From: IDS-8 sp964607425
GTDB taxonomy: Bacteria > Pseudomonadota > Gammaproteobacteria > Steroidobacterales > Woeseiaceae
Direction of reading: 5' to 3'
Assembly (NCBI GenBank): GCA_964607425.1
Contig: CAZSKQ010000007.1
Span: 1-64,000, forward strand
Length of the DNA stretch: 64,000 bases
Shown here: positions 45,014 through 54,419 of the stretch, piece by piece
How positions within the stretch are numbered: the stretch's first letter is position 1
Layout of the letters: every line of letters starts with the position of its first letter
Translations under genes and position numbers: made by a program
Notes under the pieces: model-generated
Database searches by the model: none
Told to the model about the DNA's origin: nothing
What the model saw: the letters and a program-made list of their open reading frames with translations, nothing else

Positions 45014-48000
45014 TCAGTGTCCTGCGTGCTGCCGGGTGGAACCGGCATTCTTTGTGGGCGCGAGCGAAGCTGCTTGCGAGCGTAAAGATTCCACCAGCCC
45101 CGTCTTGTAGACCGTTGGCGGAACGCGCGCATGCGACGCCTGCTCATATGCATAGCCGAGCGACAACAAAAGCTGCTCCGACCAGGCCGGGCCGATGAAA
45201 GACAGGCCGACGGGCAGGCCCTCCGCCAGCCCCATCGGCACCGTAAGATGCGGATATCCCGCAATCGCGGCATAAGTGGTAGCGGAGGGTGGGGCGGAGC
45301 CTTTTGGCGCCGTGGAAGTTGGATGGCCGCTCGACGTCCCGTCGGGTTGAATGACGTCCGCGGGGCCGCCGGTGATCGTCACCAGCGCGTCAAGATTATA
45401 TTCGTGCAATAAACGATCGATGCCCTCTTCCCGCGTGATACGCTTCGCCGCTGCCAACGTTTCGATGTAGCCGGGGTTCTCCCGCCCTCCCTGGGTCGCC
45501 TGGGCGTCTATGAACAAATCCTGCCCGTGCATGCTTTCGCGTGCATCCATTTCGTTCAGCGTGATGAGATCGGCGAGCGTGCGCGCCTCGACGCTCGACG
45601 GCGTTCCGGCGAGATAGGCATTCAGGTCTTCCTTGAAATCGTGCAAGAGAATGACACGCATTTCCGGCCGCATGTCGACGAAGCCGCTATCGGCGATGTC
45701 GACCAACCGGGCTCCTTGTGCGGCGAGCACACGCAACGCTTCGTCGAATACCGCGGTAGTTTGCTCGTCGTACTCGCGCAGGTCGCGAATGACGCCCAGG
45801 CGTTTGCCTCGCAACGCATCGGCGTTCAAACCTTGCACATAGTTTGCCTTGTGCGCATCCGCACCCTCGGACCATGGGTCGGCTGGGTCGCTGCCCGCCA
45901 TGACCGTGAGCAGCATCGCGGCATCCGCCACGGTGCGTGTCATGGGACCCGCTGAGTCCTGGGTGAGACCGATGGGCACGATGCCGCGGCGTGAGACCAG
46001 CGCGATGGTCGGCTTCATGCCGACGAGGCCGGAATAGGCAGAAGGACATACGATGGAACCGCTGGTTTCAGTGCCGACGGTGGCGGCCGCGAAGCTGACG
46101 GCACCGGCAATACCGGATCCGCTGCTCGAGCCGCAGGCAGAACGACTCAGGTCGTAGGGATTACGGGTGCTGCCGCCGACGGTGCTCCCGTTGAAGCCCT
46201 TGGTGGTGCGAAAGCCCGCCCACTGCGACATGTTCGCCTTCCCCAGGGTAACCACGCCTGCGGCACGCAAGCGCTCCGCAACCGCGGAATCCTGCGCCGG
46301 CATGTTATTTTCGAGCAGGTACGATCCCGCCGTTGTTGCCATGCCGACAGCGTCGATGTTGTCCTTCAGCAGGACAGGCACACCGTCCAGGTCGCCGAGC
46401 GCGCGGCCCCGCGCGCGGCGTTGGTCGGATGCAGCAGCCTGCTGCAAAGCATCGGGTGCAACGCTGATGACGGCGTTCAGAAGGTCGTCGTAATCCTTGA
46501 TGCGGGCGAGATAGGCCCTGGTGACCTCGACGGACGTCGTCTTCCCGGACGCGAGATCCTTGCTGAGCTGTTCGAGGGAGACTTCTTCGACGACATACGA
46601 ACTTGCGCCGGCTTGTTTATAGGCGGTAGGCGTCACGCGCGCTTGCGAGGCCTGCTCGTAGGCATAGCCGAGCGACAGCAGCATTGGCTCCGACCAGGCA
46701 GTGCCAATGAACGACAGTCCGACGGGCAGATCGTCCACCAATCCCATGGGGACCGATAAATGCGGATATCCTGCGACCGCCGCATACGTCGTTGCCGATG
46801 GTTGCCTGGCGCCCTTTGTAACATCGTCAACGGGATGAGACCGGTCAGTCCCGTCCGGCACGATCAGGTCCGCCGGACTGGCCGTGGGGACTACCAGGGC
46901 GCTTACATCGTATCTTGCCAGGGCCAGGTCGATGCCTCTCGCTCCAGCCTGGCGCTGGGCGTATCGTTTTGTCTCGGTGTAATCGGGACTCTCACGCCCG
47001 CCCGTCGTCGCCTGCGAATCCAGGAAGAGATCCTGGCTGTGCATGCTTTCACGCGGATCGGTTTTGTTGAATTCGATGAGGTCCGCGAGCGTACGCGAGC
47101 TCACCGCCGCCGGCGTGCCCGCGAGATAGGCATTGACGTCGGCCTTGAAGTCGTGCAGCAGGATGACACGCTGCTCCGGAATGAGATCCTCGAAAATATC
47201 GGAAGGAATCTGCACCAGCTCCGCTCCTTGTGCGGCAAGCACGGCAAGCGCTTCCTCGAACAGGCGCTCTGTCTGCTCGGAGTACGCCTTGATGTGCAGC
47301 ACGCCCAATCTCACGCCCTTGAGCGCATCGGCACGCAGACCCTTTACGTAGTCGGTTTTATGGGAATCGGCTTCTCTCGAGGCTGGATCCGCGGGGTCGC
47401 TGCCCGCGATCACGTTGAGCAGCATGGCGGTATCCCTTACGCTGCGCGTCATGGGGCCGGCAGTGTCCTGGGTCAGGCTGATGGGTACGGTACCGCGCCG
47501 CGAGATCAGCGCGACGGTGGGCCTCAATCCGACGATGCCATTTTCCGATGCGGGGCCGGTGATGGAACCGCCCGTGTCCGTACCGATCGTGCCCGCGGCG
47601 AAGCTCACCGCGGTGGCGACGCCGGAGCCGGAGCTGGAGCCCCCGGGGGAGTGGCTCAGGTTGTACGGATTGCGCGGGCTGCCGCCGACGGTGCTTCCGT
47701 TGAACGCCACGGTGTTGCGAAATCCTGCCCATTGCGACATGTTGAGCTTGCCGAGAATGACGGCGCCCGCGGCGCGCAGCCGCTCCACCACCTCGGAGTC
47801 TTCCGCGGGCACGTTCGCTTCAAGCGCGTATGATCCTGCCGTCGTCGGCATGCCGGCCGCGTCGATGTTGTCTTTCAGGAGAATCGGCACGCCATCCAGG
47901 GGTCCCAGCGCCTTACCTTGGGCCCGCCGGCGATCCGACGCGCGCGCCTGTTCCAGCGCATCCGGTGCGATAGCGACGACCGCGTTCAGGTGCTCATCGT

Positions 48001-48196
48001 ACTTCTCGATACGGGCAAGATAGGCTTGCGTGAGCTCGACGGAGCTTGTCTTGCCGGCGGCCAGGTCTTCGGCAACCTGGCTGAGAGAAACCTCCTCGAC
48101 GACATAATGGTCGCCTTCTCCGCGTGCTCCCGCCGCAATCGCGAGGGAAGAGATCAATACAAGGCATAGCAAAGACGCGCGGTGTCTCATGTTCAT
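45014..48196 (-). CDS. Exported double amidase: two complete amidase-signature domains in one polypeptide
   Basis: The 1060-residue product has a signal peptide (MNMRHRASLLCLVLISSLAIAAGA) and two full amidase-signature domains, about residues 31-530 and 535-1040. They start alike (YVVEEVSLSQVAEDLAAGK and YVVEEVSLEQLSKDLASGK). Each has the Ser-cisSer-Lys triad: Lys in LLKDNID, cis-Ser in GSSSGSG, and nucleophile Ser 24 residues later (GTDTGGSI in the first, GTETSGSI in the second). So both look active. Single-domain relatives of about 500 residues include the exported peptide amidase of Stenotrophomonas, which removes C-terminal amides. The gene lies 47 bases after the single amidase and 59 before TBDR-C. 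The fusion looks like tandem duplication with loss of one stop and signal peptide. Confidence 0.9.
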   Translation of the reverse strand: MNMRHRASLLCLVLISSLAIAAGARGEGDHYVVEEVSLSQVAEDLAAGKTSSVELTQAYLARIEKYDEHLNAVVAIAPDALEQARASDRRRAQGKALGPLDGVPILLKDNIDAAGMPTTAGSYALEANVPAEDSEVVERLRAAGAVILGKLNMSQWAGFRNTVAFNGSTVGGSPRNPYNLSHSPGGSSSGSGVATAVSFAAGTIGTDTGGSITGPASENGIVGLRPTVALISRRGTVPISLTQDTAGPMTRSVRDTAMLLNVIAGSDPADPASREADSHKTDYVKGLRADALKGVRLGVLHIKAYSEQTERLFEEALAVLAAQGAELVQIPSDIFEDLIPEQRVILLHDFKADVNAYLAGTPAAVSSRTLADLIEFNKTDPRESMHSQDLFLDSQATTGGRESPDYTETKRYAQRQAGARGIDLALARYDVSALVVPTASPADLIVPDGTDRSHPVDDVTKGARQPSATTYAAVAGYPHLSVPMGLVDDLPVGLSFIGTAWSEPMLLSLGYAYEQASQARVTPTAYKQAGASSYVVEEVSLEQLSKDLASGKTTSVEVTRAYLARIKDYDDLLNAVISVAPDALQQAAASDQRRARGRALGDLDGVPVLLKDNIDAVGMATTAGSYLLENNMPAQDSAVAERLRAAGVVTLGKANMSQWAGFRTTKGFNGSTVGGSTRNPYDLSRSACGSSSGSGIAGAVSFAAATVGTETSGSIVCPSAYSGLVGMKPTIALVSRRGIVPIGLTQDSAGPMTRTVADAAMLLTVMAGSDPADPWSEGADAHKANYVQGLNADALRGKRLGVIRDLREYDEQTTAVFDEALRVLAAQGARLVDIADSGFVDMRPEMRVILLHDFKEDLNAYLAGTPSSVEARTLADLITLNEMDARESMHGQDLFIDAQATQGGRENPGYIETLAAAKRITREEGIDRLLHEYNLDALVTITGGPADVIQPDGTSSGHPTSTAPKGSAPPSATTYAAIAGYPHLTVPMGLAEGLPVGLSFIGPAWSEQLLLSLGYAYEQASHARVPPTVYKTGLVESLRSQAASLAPTKNAGSTRQHAGH

Positions 48197-48243
48197 TTCT
48201 CTCGGTACGCTGAATCAGCTCGGCTCTGGATCGGGCTGTATCC

Positions 48244-49869
48244 TTACTCCGTGGAAGGGGTCTCTTTATATGCAGTCGGGGGCACCCGCGCCTGCGTCGC
48301 CTGCTCGTACGCATAGCCGAGCGATAGCAGCAACTGCTCCGACCACGCCGGGCCGACGAACGACAACCCGATCGGCAGCCCGTTCACGAAGCCCATCGGA
48401 ACGGTGAGGTTGGGATATCCGGCGAGCGCCGCATTGCCGCTGACGGATGCTGGCACGGCACCTTTCCGGCGTTCGCCGGCGACGTGCAGGCCGCTGACGC
48501 CGTCGGGCGGAATCAGCTCCGCCGGTCCCCTGCTAACGGCCACCACAGCATCCACGTCGAATTCCACGAAGGCGCGGTCGAAACCCTCCGGTCCTGCTCT
48601 ATGCTGCGCATATTCCAGGGCTTCGATGTACTTCGGGTTCTTCCGGCCTTCGGTGGTTGCCTGCGCCGCGAGGAAAAATTCCTGATCGTGGATGCGCTCC
48701 CTCGGGTCGTTGCGGTTGAACGCGATGAGGTCTGCCATCGTGCGCAGTTCGACGGCCGGCGGTGCACTGGAGAGATAGGCGGCCATGTCCTCCTTGATGT
48801 CGTAGATCATGATAAGCCGCTGTTCCTGGCTCGTGTCCTCGAGGATGTCGGACGGAAGCTCCACCAGTTCCGCACCCTGGGCGGCCAGCGCTGCGAGCGC
48901 TGCGTCGTACACAGGTCGGGTCGTCGCGTCGTAATCGCGTGTGTCCCGCAGCACTCCGATACGCTTGCCTTTGAGTGCGTCCAGGGTCAGCCCTTGCACA
49001 TAATCGACCTTGTGCGCATCTGCATCCTTCGATGCCGGATCACCGGGATCCGAGCCGGCCAGGACCGTGAGCAGCATGGCAGTATCCCGGACGGTCCGCG
49101 CCATGGGCCCGGCCGTGTCTTGCGTCAGGCTGACGGGTACGATGCCGCGGCGGGAAATGAGGGCGATCGTCGGCCTGAGCCCGACGACGCCGTTGTGCGA
49201 GGACGGGCTGATGATCGAGCCTGTCGTGTCGGTTCCTACGGTTGCGGCGGCGAAACTTACCGCGGCGGCAACGCCCGAGCCGCTGCTGGAGCCCGATGCA
49301 GTCCGAGCCAGGTCATAAGGATTGTGCGGACCGCCACCCACCGTGCTCCCGTTGAAGGTGTCGGACGTGCGCAGGCCTGCCCACTGCGAGGTGTTTGCCT
49401 TGCCCAGGATGACCGCACCGGCAGCACGCAAGCGCCCGGCAACCTCGGAGTCGCGCACGGGAAAGTTATTCTCGAGCGCGTACGACCCGGCCGTCGTTGG
49501 CATTCCGACCGCGTCGATGTTGTCCTTCAGGAGGACCGGTACCCCGTCCAGAGGCCCCAGAACTCGCCCGTCCTGCCGGCGTTTATCGGAGGCGGCGGCC
49601 TGGTCCAGTGCATCGGGGGCGATGAGGATAACCGCGTTGAGTCTTTCGTCGAGGGCCTTGATGCGCTCGATGTAGGCTTGCGTCACCGCGACCGAGGTCG
49701 CCTTTCCCGCGGCCAGGTCCGCGGAAATCCGGCCAAGTGGGACTTCCTCCACCGCATAGGGCGCGGGCGTGGCATCGATCGCATGGTCTGCGAATGCCCA
49801 ACCCGGGCATAACGACAGGCAAAGCGAAGCTGTCACGAGCCAGTTGGCAGGCCGGTGGCGCATGGTCAT
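48244..49869 (-). CDS. Exported amidase-signature enzyme
   Basis: The 541-residue product starts at ATG 49867-49869 (GAGGGGG just upstream; a second ATG six bases on is possible) with a signal peptide ending WAFA. The amidase-signature triad is intact: Lys in VPVLLKDNID, cis-Ser in SGSSSGSG and nucleophile Ser in GTDTTGSI. Its leader (MTMRHR) and mature start (YAVEEVPLGRISADLAAGK) closely match those of the double amidase, so they are duplicates. It would hydrolyse an amide bond in the periplasm. It lies 60 bases after TBDR-D in the same operon, consistent with processing what that receptor imports. Confidence 0.9.
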   Translation of the reverse strand: MTMRHRPANWLVTASLCLSLCPGWAFADHAIDATPAPYAVEEVPLGRISADLAAGKATSVAVTQAYIERIKALDERLNAVILIAPDALDQAAASDKRRQDGRVLGPLDGVPVLLKDNIDAVGMPTTAGSYALENNFPVRDSEVAGRLRAAGAVILGKANTSQWAGLRTSDTFNGSTVGGGPHNPYDLARTASGSSSGSGVAAAVSFAAATVGTDTTGSIISPSSHNGVVGLRPTIALISRRGIVPVSLTQDTAGPMARTVRDTAMLLTVLAGSDPGDPASKDADAHKVDYVQGLTLDALKGKRIGVLRDTRDYDATTRPVYDAALAALAAQGAELVELPSDILEDTSQEQRLIMIYDIKEDMAAYLSSAPPAVELRTMADLIAFNRNDPRERIHDQEFFLAAQATTEGRKNPKYIEALEYAQHRAGPEGFDRAFVEFDVDAVVAVSRGPAELIPPDGVSGLHVAGERRKGAVPASVSGNAALAGYPNLTVPMGFVNGLPIGLSFVGPAWSEQLLLSLGYAYEQATQARVPPTAYKETPSTE

Positions 49870-49929
49870 ATCCCCCTCAAATGCCGGTTAATGTCGCGTT
49901 TTGTTTGCCACTCGTATCGCACCCCGACG

Positions 49930-52887
49930 TCAGAATTGGAAACGCAGGCCCGCCCGGAAAATCCGGCCGATCCGATCGTAGTAGTCCGCATTGCCTTGTC
50001 CGGCGTAGAAACCATTGTCGGTAGTACCCGCGATCCGCGGCGGAGGCTCGTCGAAAAGGTTCTCTGTGACAAAAAAGACCTGCCCCGCGCCCTCCATTAC
50101 GTCGTAGCTCAGGGAAAGATCGAAATAGGTCACGGCATCGACATGATTGTTGTCGATGGTCGGATGTTCCTCGGTCGCTGTCGGGCATCCCGAAGTGCAC
50201 TCGATAAACGCGTTGTTGTAGACGCCGGAGCTGACCCCTCGTGCCGACAAGGTGGCGGAAAACGGCATGTTCGAATAGGTCACCGACGTGAGACAACGCC
50301 AATCGGGGACGAACAGGCCGCGATCGAGACCCAGCGCTCCCGAATCGGCGTTAACGCCCGCACCTTCAATGATGGTGTCGTCGTCGATCGTCTTGAGCGA
50401 GTCGACGTAGGTCGCCATGCCGCGCAAGGCAACGGTTCCGTCCCAGTTCAGGCCGATATCGGCCAAAGAAAACGTATAGCTCACGTCGAAGTCGATCCCG
50501 CGAGTCGACTGCACCAGCACGTTCGCGGGCTGAACCGCGACAAACGTGATGATGCCCGTGGAGTCGCGCTCGATGAACTGGCAGATTGCCGTATCCCCGG
50601 CAAAACAGCGATCGACGTACTCCTGGTTGCTCAGCGAGACGATGGCATCGCTGATTTCAATCTCGTAGTAGTCGATGGCCGCCGCGAAGCCGGAGAGCCA
50701 CGAGGGCCGATAGACGATACCGATCCCCGTGGTATCGGCCTCTTCCGGCTGAAGGTTCGGGTTGCCCTGGACCCGCGTCACGATCGTCGCCGGGTCATTG
50801 TTGTTTTCGGGGTCGATCACGGAACCGGTGCCGGACCGACCGGAATTGAACAATTCACCCAGGTTGGGTGCGCGGATATCCCGTGAACGGGTAGCACGGA
50901 AGGTCAAATCTTCAACAGGCGCCCAGACTGCACCGAGCTTCCAGGTGACAACGTCACCCGAGGTGCTGTAATTCGTCAAACGCACCGCTCCGTTGAGATC
51001 GAGCGACTCAGCCAAAGGCCTGTCGGCGAGTAACGGCACCACGGTCTCCACGAAACCTTCGGTCACGCGGTACTCGCCGCTGCTCTCGGTGAAGTTGCCC
51101 GCGAAGAAAGCCCTCGCCTGGTCCAGCTCGCTCGAGAAGGTATCGACGGATTCACGCCGGTGCTCCGCACCGAACGCAAGCGATATCGGCCCCGCGGACG
51201 TCGACCACGGATCGCCGCTGACGTTCGCGGCGATCACGTCCTGCGTGAGAACAATATTGGTCCAGCCCTGGCCCGTGGCGTAGCGGATAGCTTCCGGCGA
51301 ATTGACACCTATGCCCATGACGTTATAGGGGACACACGCCGGATCGTCATTGCCCGGATCGGCGTCCGCGTTGACGGCGCATACGTAGCGACCGCTGGCC
51401 GGATCCACGACGGTGTCGACAGCCCGGTTGAAGTTGGCCGTGATTTCCACACCGGGAGTCGTGGCGCCAACGTCCGTCGTACTTCTCTGGGCATAGGCGT
51501 CCCAGGTCCAGTTGGTTTTGAACTCGAGATTGCCCTCGGCGCCGACCGAGTAGAGGCGCGTGATGCGTGTGTTGTCGTGTCCAAAAAAGGGCATGTCCGC
51601 GCTCGTCGTTCCCAGCGTGAACTCGGAGATGCCAAGCGCGGTCATTTGCTCTTGCACGGTGTCCGGGATGAAGGGATTGCCGGAACGGACGGTGACGTTA
51701 CCGAGGTGGAACTGGGGAACGCCGGCGAATGCACGCGATCTCGTCTTGGACCACAACAGCTCCGCGAAGAGCGTTACGTCGTTGTTTACGTCGTAACTCC
51801 CGCGCGTAAATGCGTTGGTCCGGCGGATATTCAGGTCCGGCATACCGACATTGTCGATTCTCGACGTTCTCCAATCGCCGCCGGACATCAGGAGGCCGCT
51901 GACAATTGGCCCGAACTCGAAAGAAGCAGGAGTGCCGCCTTCGAGGAACTGGATGCCGCGCAGGGGGCAGGTCGTATCGGGCGCCGACGGGCACGACAGG
52001 ATCAAGCCGCCGGGAGTGGCAACCGCGAGCCCGGTATTGGAAGCCGTGATGTATTGCGGCTCGCCATTGCCGGGCGCGTAATCCGGGTTGCGCAAAATTG
52101 AATAGCTGGTATCTGCCCACGAGCGGTCGTTGTGCAGGATCCCCTCGGTGTAGCTGGTTTCGCCGGAGAACAGAAAATGGCCACGGTGGTCGGCGAACGG
52201 TGTGCCAGCCGTCACGCTCACCTTGTGATTCCCGTTGTCTCCGTGCGTCGTGATACCGCCGATAGCCTCACCTTTGATACCGGTGAAGTCCTTGTCGAGA
52301 ATGAAATTCACGATGCCGGCCAGCGCGTCGGAACCATACACGGCGGATGCGCCGCCGGTAACGACCTCAACCCGCTCGACCAGTCCGTTCGGGAGCGCGT
52401 TGACGTCGACCGCACCGCCGTTGTTGTCGAAGCCGGCAAGCGTCGATCCCACGACACGCTTGCCATCGAGCAGCACCAGGGTTCTTACGGGGCTCAACCC
52501 CCTGAGATTGAGGTTCTGGATGCCGCCCGTCATGTCGGCCGAAGCCGAGTTCTTCGACGTGACCGTTGGCGAAAGCGCGGGCAGCCGGTTCACCGCGTCG
52601 GCGATGTTCGTCACCGCCATCGCGTTGAGTGCCTCTTCGCCGAGCACCGAAACGGGCGTCGGGGCCTGGTAGCCGTCCCGCACGATGCGGGTTCCGGTCA
52701 CCATCACTTCTTCGATCGCTCCATCCGTGCCGATCGGTGCGCTTTCCTGCGCGTGGATCGTTCCGGCAACGAGCGCCGCCGCGACAGCAGAGCGAAACGT
52801 CAGCCGCAGTGCCCGGCGTACAGTTGCGGCTACGGAATTTGTGCGTGAATCGGCGGCACCATGAATGCCGCTATCGATTCTTGTCAT
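49930..52887 (-). CDS. TonB-dependent receptor D, first gene of the amidase operon
   Basis: The 985-residue product starts at ATG 52885-52887 with GGGGGAG five bases upstream; the frame is open 24 codons further. A long signal region ends VAGTIHAQ. IEEVMVTGTRIVRDGYQAPTP, NLRGLSPVRTLVLLDGKR and VEVVTGGASAVYGSDALAG mark TonB box and plug, and the barrel ends RIFRAGLRFQF. It is complete and a paralogue of receptors A, B and C, with receptor-specific differences in barrel loops. It leads a five-gene minus-strand run: TBDR-D, amidase, double amidase, TBDR-C, TBDR-B. Confidence 0.94.
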   Translation of the reverse strand: MTRIDSGIHGAADSRTNSVAATVRRALRLTFRSAVAAALVAGTIHAQESAPIGTDGAIEEVMVTGTRIVRDGYQAPTPVSVLGEEALNAMAVTNIADAVNRLPALSPTVTSKNSASADMTGGIQNLNLRGLSPVRTLVLLDGKRVVGSTLAGFDNNGGAVDVNALPNGLVERVEVVTGGASAVYGSDALAGIVNFILDKDFTGIKGEAIGGITTHGDNGNHKVSVTAGTPFADHRGHFLFSGETSYTEGILHNDRSWADTSYSILRNPDYAPGNGEPQYITASNTGLAVATPGGLILSCPSAPDTTCPLRGIQFLEGGTPASFEFGPIVSGLLMSGGDWRTSRIDNVGMPDLNIRRTNAFTRGSYDVNNDVTLFAELLWSKTRSRAFAGVPQFHLGNVTVRSGNPFIPDTVQEQMTALGISEFTLGTTSADMPFFGHDNTRITRLYSVGAEGNLEFKTNWTWDAYAQRSTTDVGATTPGVEITANFNRAVDTVVDPASGRYVCAVNADADPGNDDPACVPYNVMGIGVNSPEAIRYATGQGWTNIVLTQDVIAANVSGDPWSTSAGPISLAFGAEHRRESVDTFSSELDQARAFFAGNFTESSGEYRVTEGFVETVVPLLADRPLAESLDLNGAVRLTNYSTSGDVVTWKLGAVWAPVEDLTFRATRSRDIRAPNLGELFNSGRSGTGSVIDPENNNDPATIVTRVQGNPNLQPEEADTTGIGIVYRPSWLSGFAAAIDYYEIEISDAIVSLSNQEYVDRCFAGDTAICQFIERDSTGIITFVAVQPANVLVQSTRGIDFDVSYTFSLADIGLNWDGTVALRGMATYVDSLKTIDDDTIIEGAGVNADSGALGLDRGLFVPDWRCLTSVTYSNMPFSATLSARGVSSGVYNNAFIECTSGCPTATEEHPTIDNNHVDAVTYFDLSLSYDVMEGAGQVFFVTENLFDEPPPRIAGTTDNGFYAGQGNADYYDRIGRIFRAGLRFQF

Positions 52888-52912
52888 TCTGACTCCCCCT
52901 TGTGCGTTTAAC

Positions 52913-52940
52913 CGATCATTCCGATGATCGATGAAATATA
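52913..52940 (-). promoter_or_regulatory. Candidate -10 box with adjacent operator dyad upstream of TBDR-D
   Basis: On the minus strand TATATT (52935-52940) fits a -10 box; the -35 position is poor (TCGGAT), as in promoters that need an activator. Immediately downstream lies a perfect 7-base dyad, CGATCAT and ATGATCG around four bases (52913-52930). This would overlap the transcription start and is a reasonable operator for the amidase operon. No factor is assigned. Confidence 0.4.
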
Positions 52941-53267
52941 TGCGGGCGCGGCACCTCATCCGAGCCTGAGCATTCCGCTCTCGGATAATTCCACCTGGGC
53001 CACGAAATCTTCTGGTGGGCGAACTTCGCCCGCTACTCCCCCAACTCGCCAGCTTCCGTCACCAGCTTGCCCAAGCCTCCGGTGACGGCTGCCCTCTCCA
53101 ACACTCCAACGCCGCTCTCAAATCGCGGCAGCGAAGCGCGAGCTGAGCGCGCCTTGCCGGAGCGATGCAGCACTACCGGTGCCTTGCGACAAATCAACCT
53201 GCCCTGTGCTGTCCATGGCGCCGTTCAGCGCCAGCAGGCACCGACGGCGCGCGTGCCAGGACTCCAA
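52941..53267. other. Intergenic stretch upstream of the TBDR-D operon
   Basis: About 330 bases between the end of the DUF1592 operon and the promoter of the TBDR-D operon. A short inverted repeat GGGCGAA-C-TTCGCCC lies at 53017-53031 but has no T run and too small a loop for a terminator. I see no supported gene. Confidence 0.5.
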
Positions 53268-54377
53268 TCAGTTTGACAATGCCACCTTCACCATCTCTTC
53301 ATCCGGTCGCTGAATGAACGCCTGCACGAATTTCACCCGCAACGCTGATGAAATCGCGGTGTTGACACCCGTTTCAGGATCGGGATAGCCGTCGGCCAGC
53401 TCCTTCATCGCGAGGTACTCGGACGGTGACGAGAGCTGACCGTAGCTCTGGTGGTGAGTCGACCACGATGTGTTCAGGTGATGATTGAATTTCGAGACAT
53501 CCACGTAGCCCGCCAACAGGCCCTCGGCCGATTGCGGCTCGAGCTGAAGCTGGAGCTGCATGCCGCGAAAAACCTGGTAGCCGTTGGTGTTGAACGTAAC
53601 GCCCCAAGGCAACCTGAACTGGTCAATGGGCTCCGTGATCAGTACGCCGTCGACAATTTTTCCCTGGGTCCGCGCGATGTACTCCTTGCCCCAGCGCAAG
53701 TCGATGCGCTGCGTGCCGCCGGGAATGAAATCCTCACCGGTGGCATCCGTCAGCAACCCATCCATGCCACGGAAGGTGGTAACCGTGACGTAATCGTCAT
53801 TAGTCATATCATCGACGTCTGTCAGCTCGATGATCCACCGATTGTCGTTGTACCGCCGCATGTACTCGTTTTCAAAGTGATAGATGGTGCCGCCTGCCCG
53901 GTAATTGGCGATACAGCCGATTACACGGTATAGCTCGTTGTCTATTCCCTCGGCACCGTCCGGGCTCGTGAAATCCCCGGAGCCTGCGTTGCCATCGAGA
54001 TTCAGCCCGTACGAGATGTCACCCTGGGCGGTATAGAAGGTGAACGGCTCCTCGGTGATCGTCTCCGGGTGCCACTGCCGGCCTTCGCGCATCAGCTGCG
54101 TCTCCATAACGGTGCGCACCTTGCCGTCGTTAAACAGCTTGTCGAACTGCTCGCGCGGGCCGTCATTGAAGCCCTGCGGGCACTCGACCTCCCCATTTTC
54201 GGTTTCATGGACCGCCCAATAGCGATGCGTCATGACATACGCGATTCGCCCATCGTCCGGCGCTTCGGCGAACGCGAGGTTTCCGGCGCTTATCATGGCG
54301 AACGCCACCACCGCCCCGACGAGCGCGCGAGGTGCCCTCAGCGGCCTTACCGCTGTAATTGCCCGATCATCATTCAT
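53268..54377 (-). CDS. Secreted protein of unknown function, last gene of the DUF1592 operon
   Basis: The 369-residue product has an N-terminal export signal (ALVGAVVAFAMISAGNLAFA) and a beta-rich mature part with many acidic and aromatic residues (TFYTAQGDISYGLNLDGN, TGEDFIPGGTQRIDLRWGKEY, FHLNT-like segments). I recognise no family. Two cysteines (ECPQGF and IGCIANY) could form a disulfide. It starts 42 bases after the PF03640-repeat gene and is the fourth gene of a minus-strand operon, so it probably acts with the DUF1552 and DUF1592 proteins outside the inner membrane. Confidence 0.7.
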   Translation of the reverse strand: MNDDRAITAVRPLRAPRALVGAVVAFAMISAGNLAFAEAPDDGRIAYVMTHRYWAVHETENGEVECPQGFNDGPREQFDKLFNDGKVRTVMETQLMREGRQWHPETITEEPFTFYTAQGDISYGLNLDGNAGSGDFTSPDGAEGIDNELYRVIGCIANYRAGGTIYHFENEYMRRYNDNRWIIELTDVDDMTNDDYVTVTTFRGMDGLLTDATGEDFIPGGTQRIDLRWGKEYIARTQGKIVDGVLITEPIDQFRLPWGVTFNTNGYQVFRGMQLQLQLEPQSAEGLLAGYVDVSKFNHHLNTSWSTHHQSYGQLSSPSEYLAMKELADGYPDPETGVNTAISSALRVKFVQAFIQRPDEEMVKVALSN

Positions 54378-54419
54378 AGGTCACCTCCTCTCTTTCCCAC
54401 TCGATGATGCCGCCCTGGC

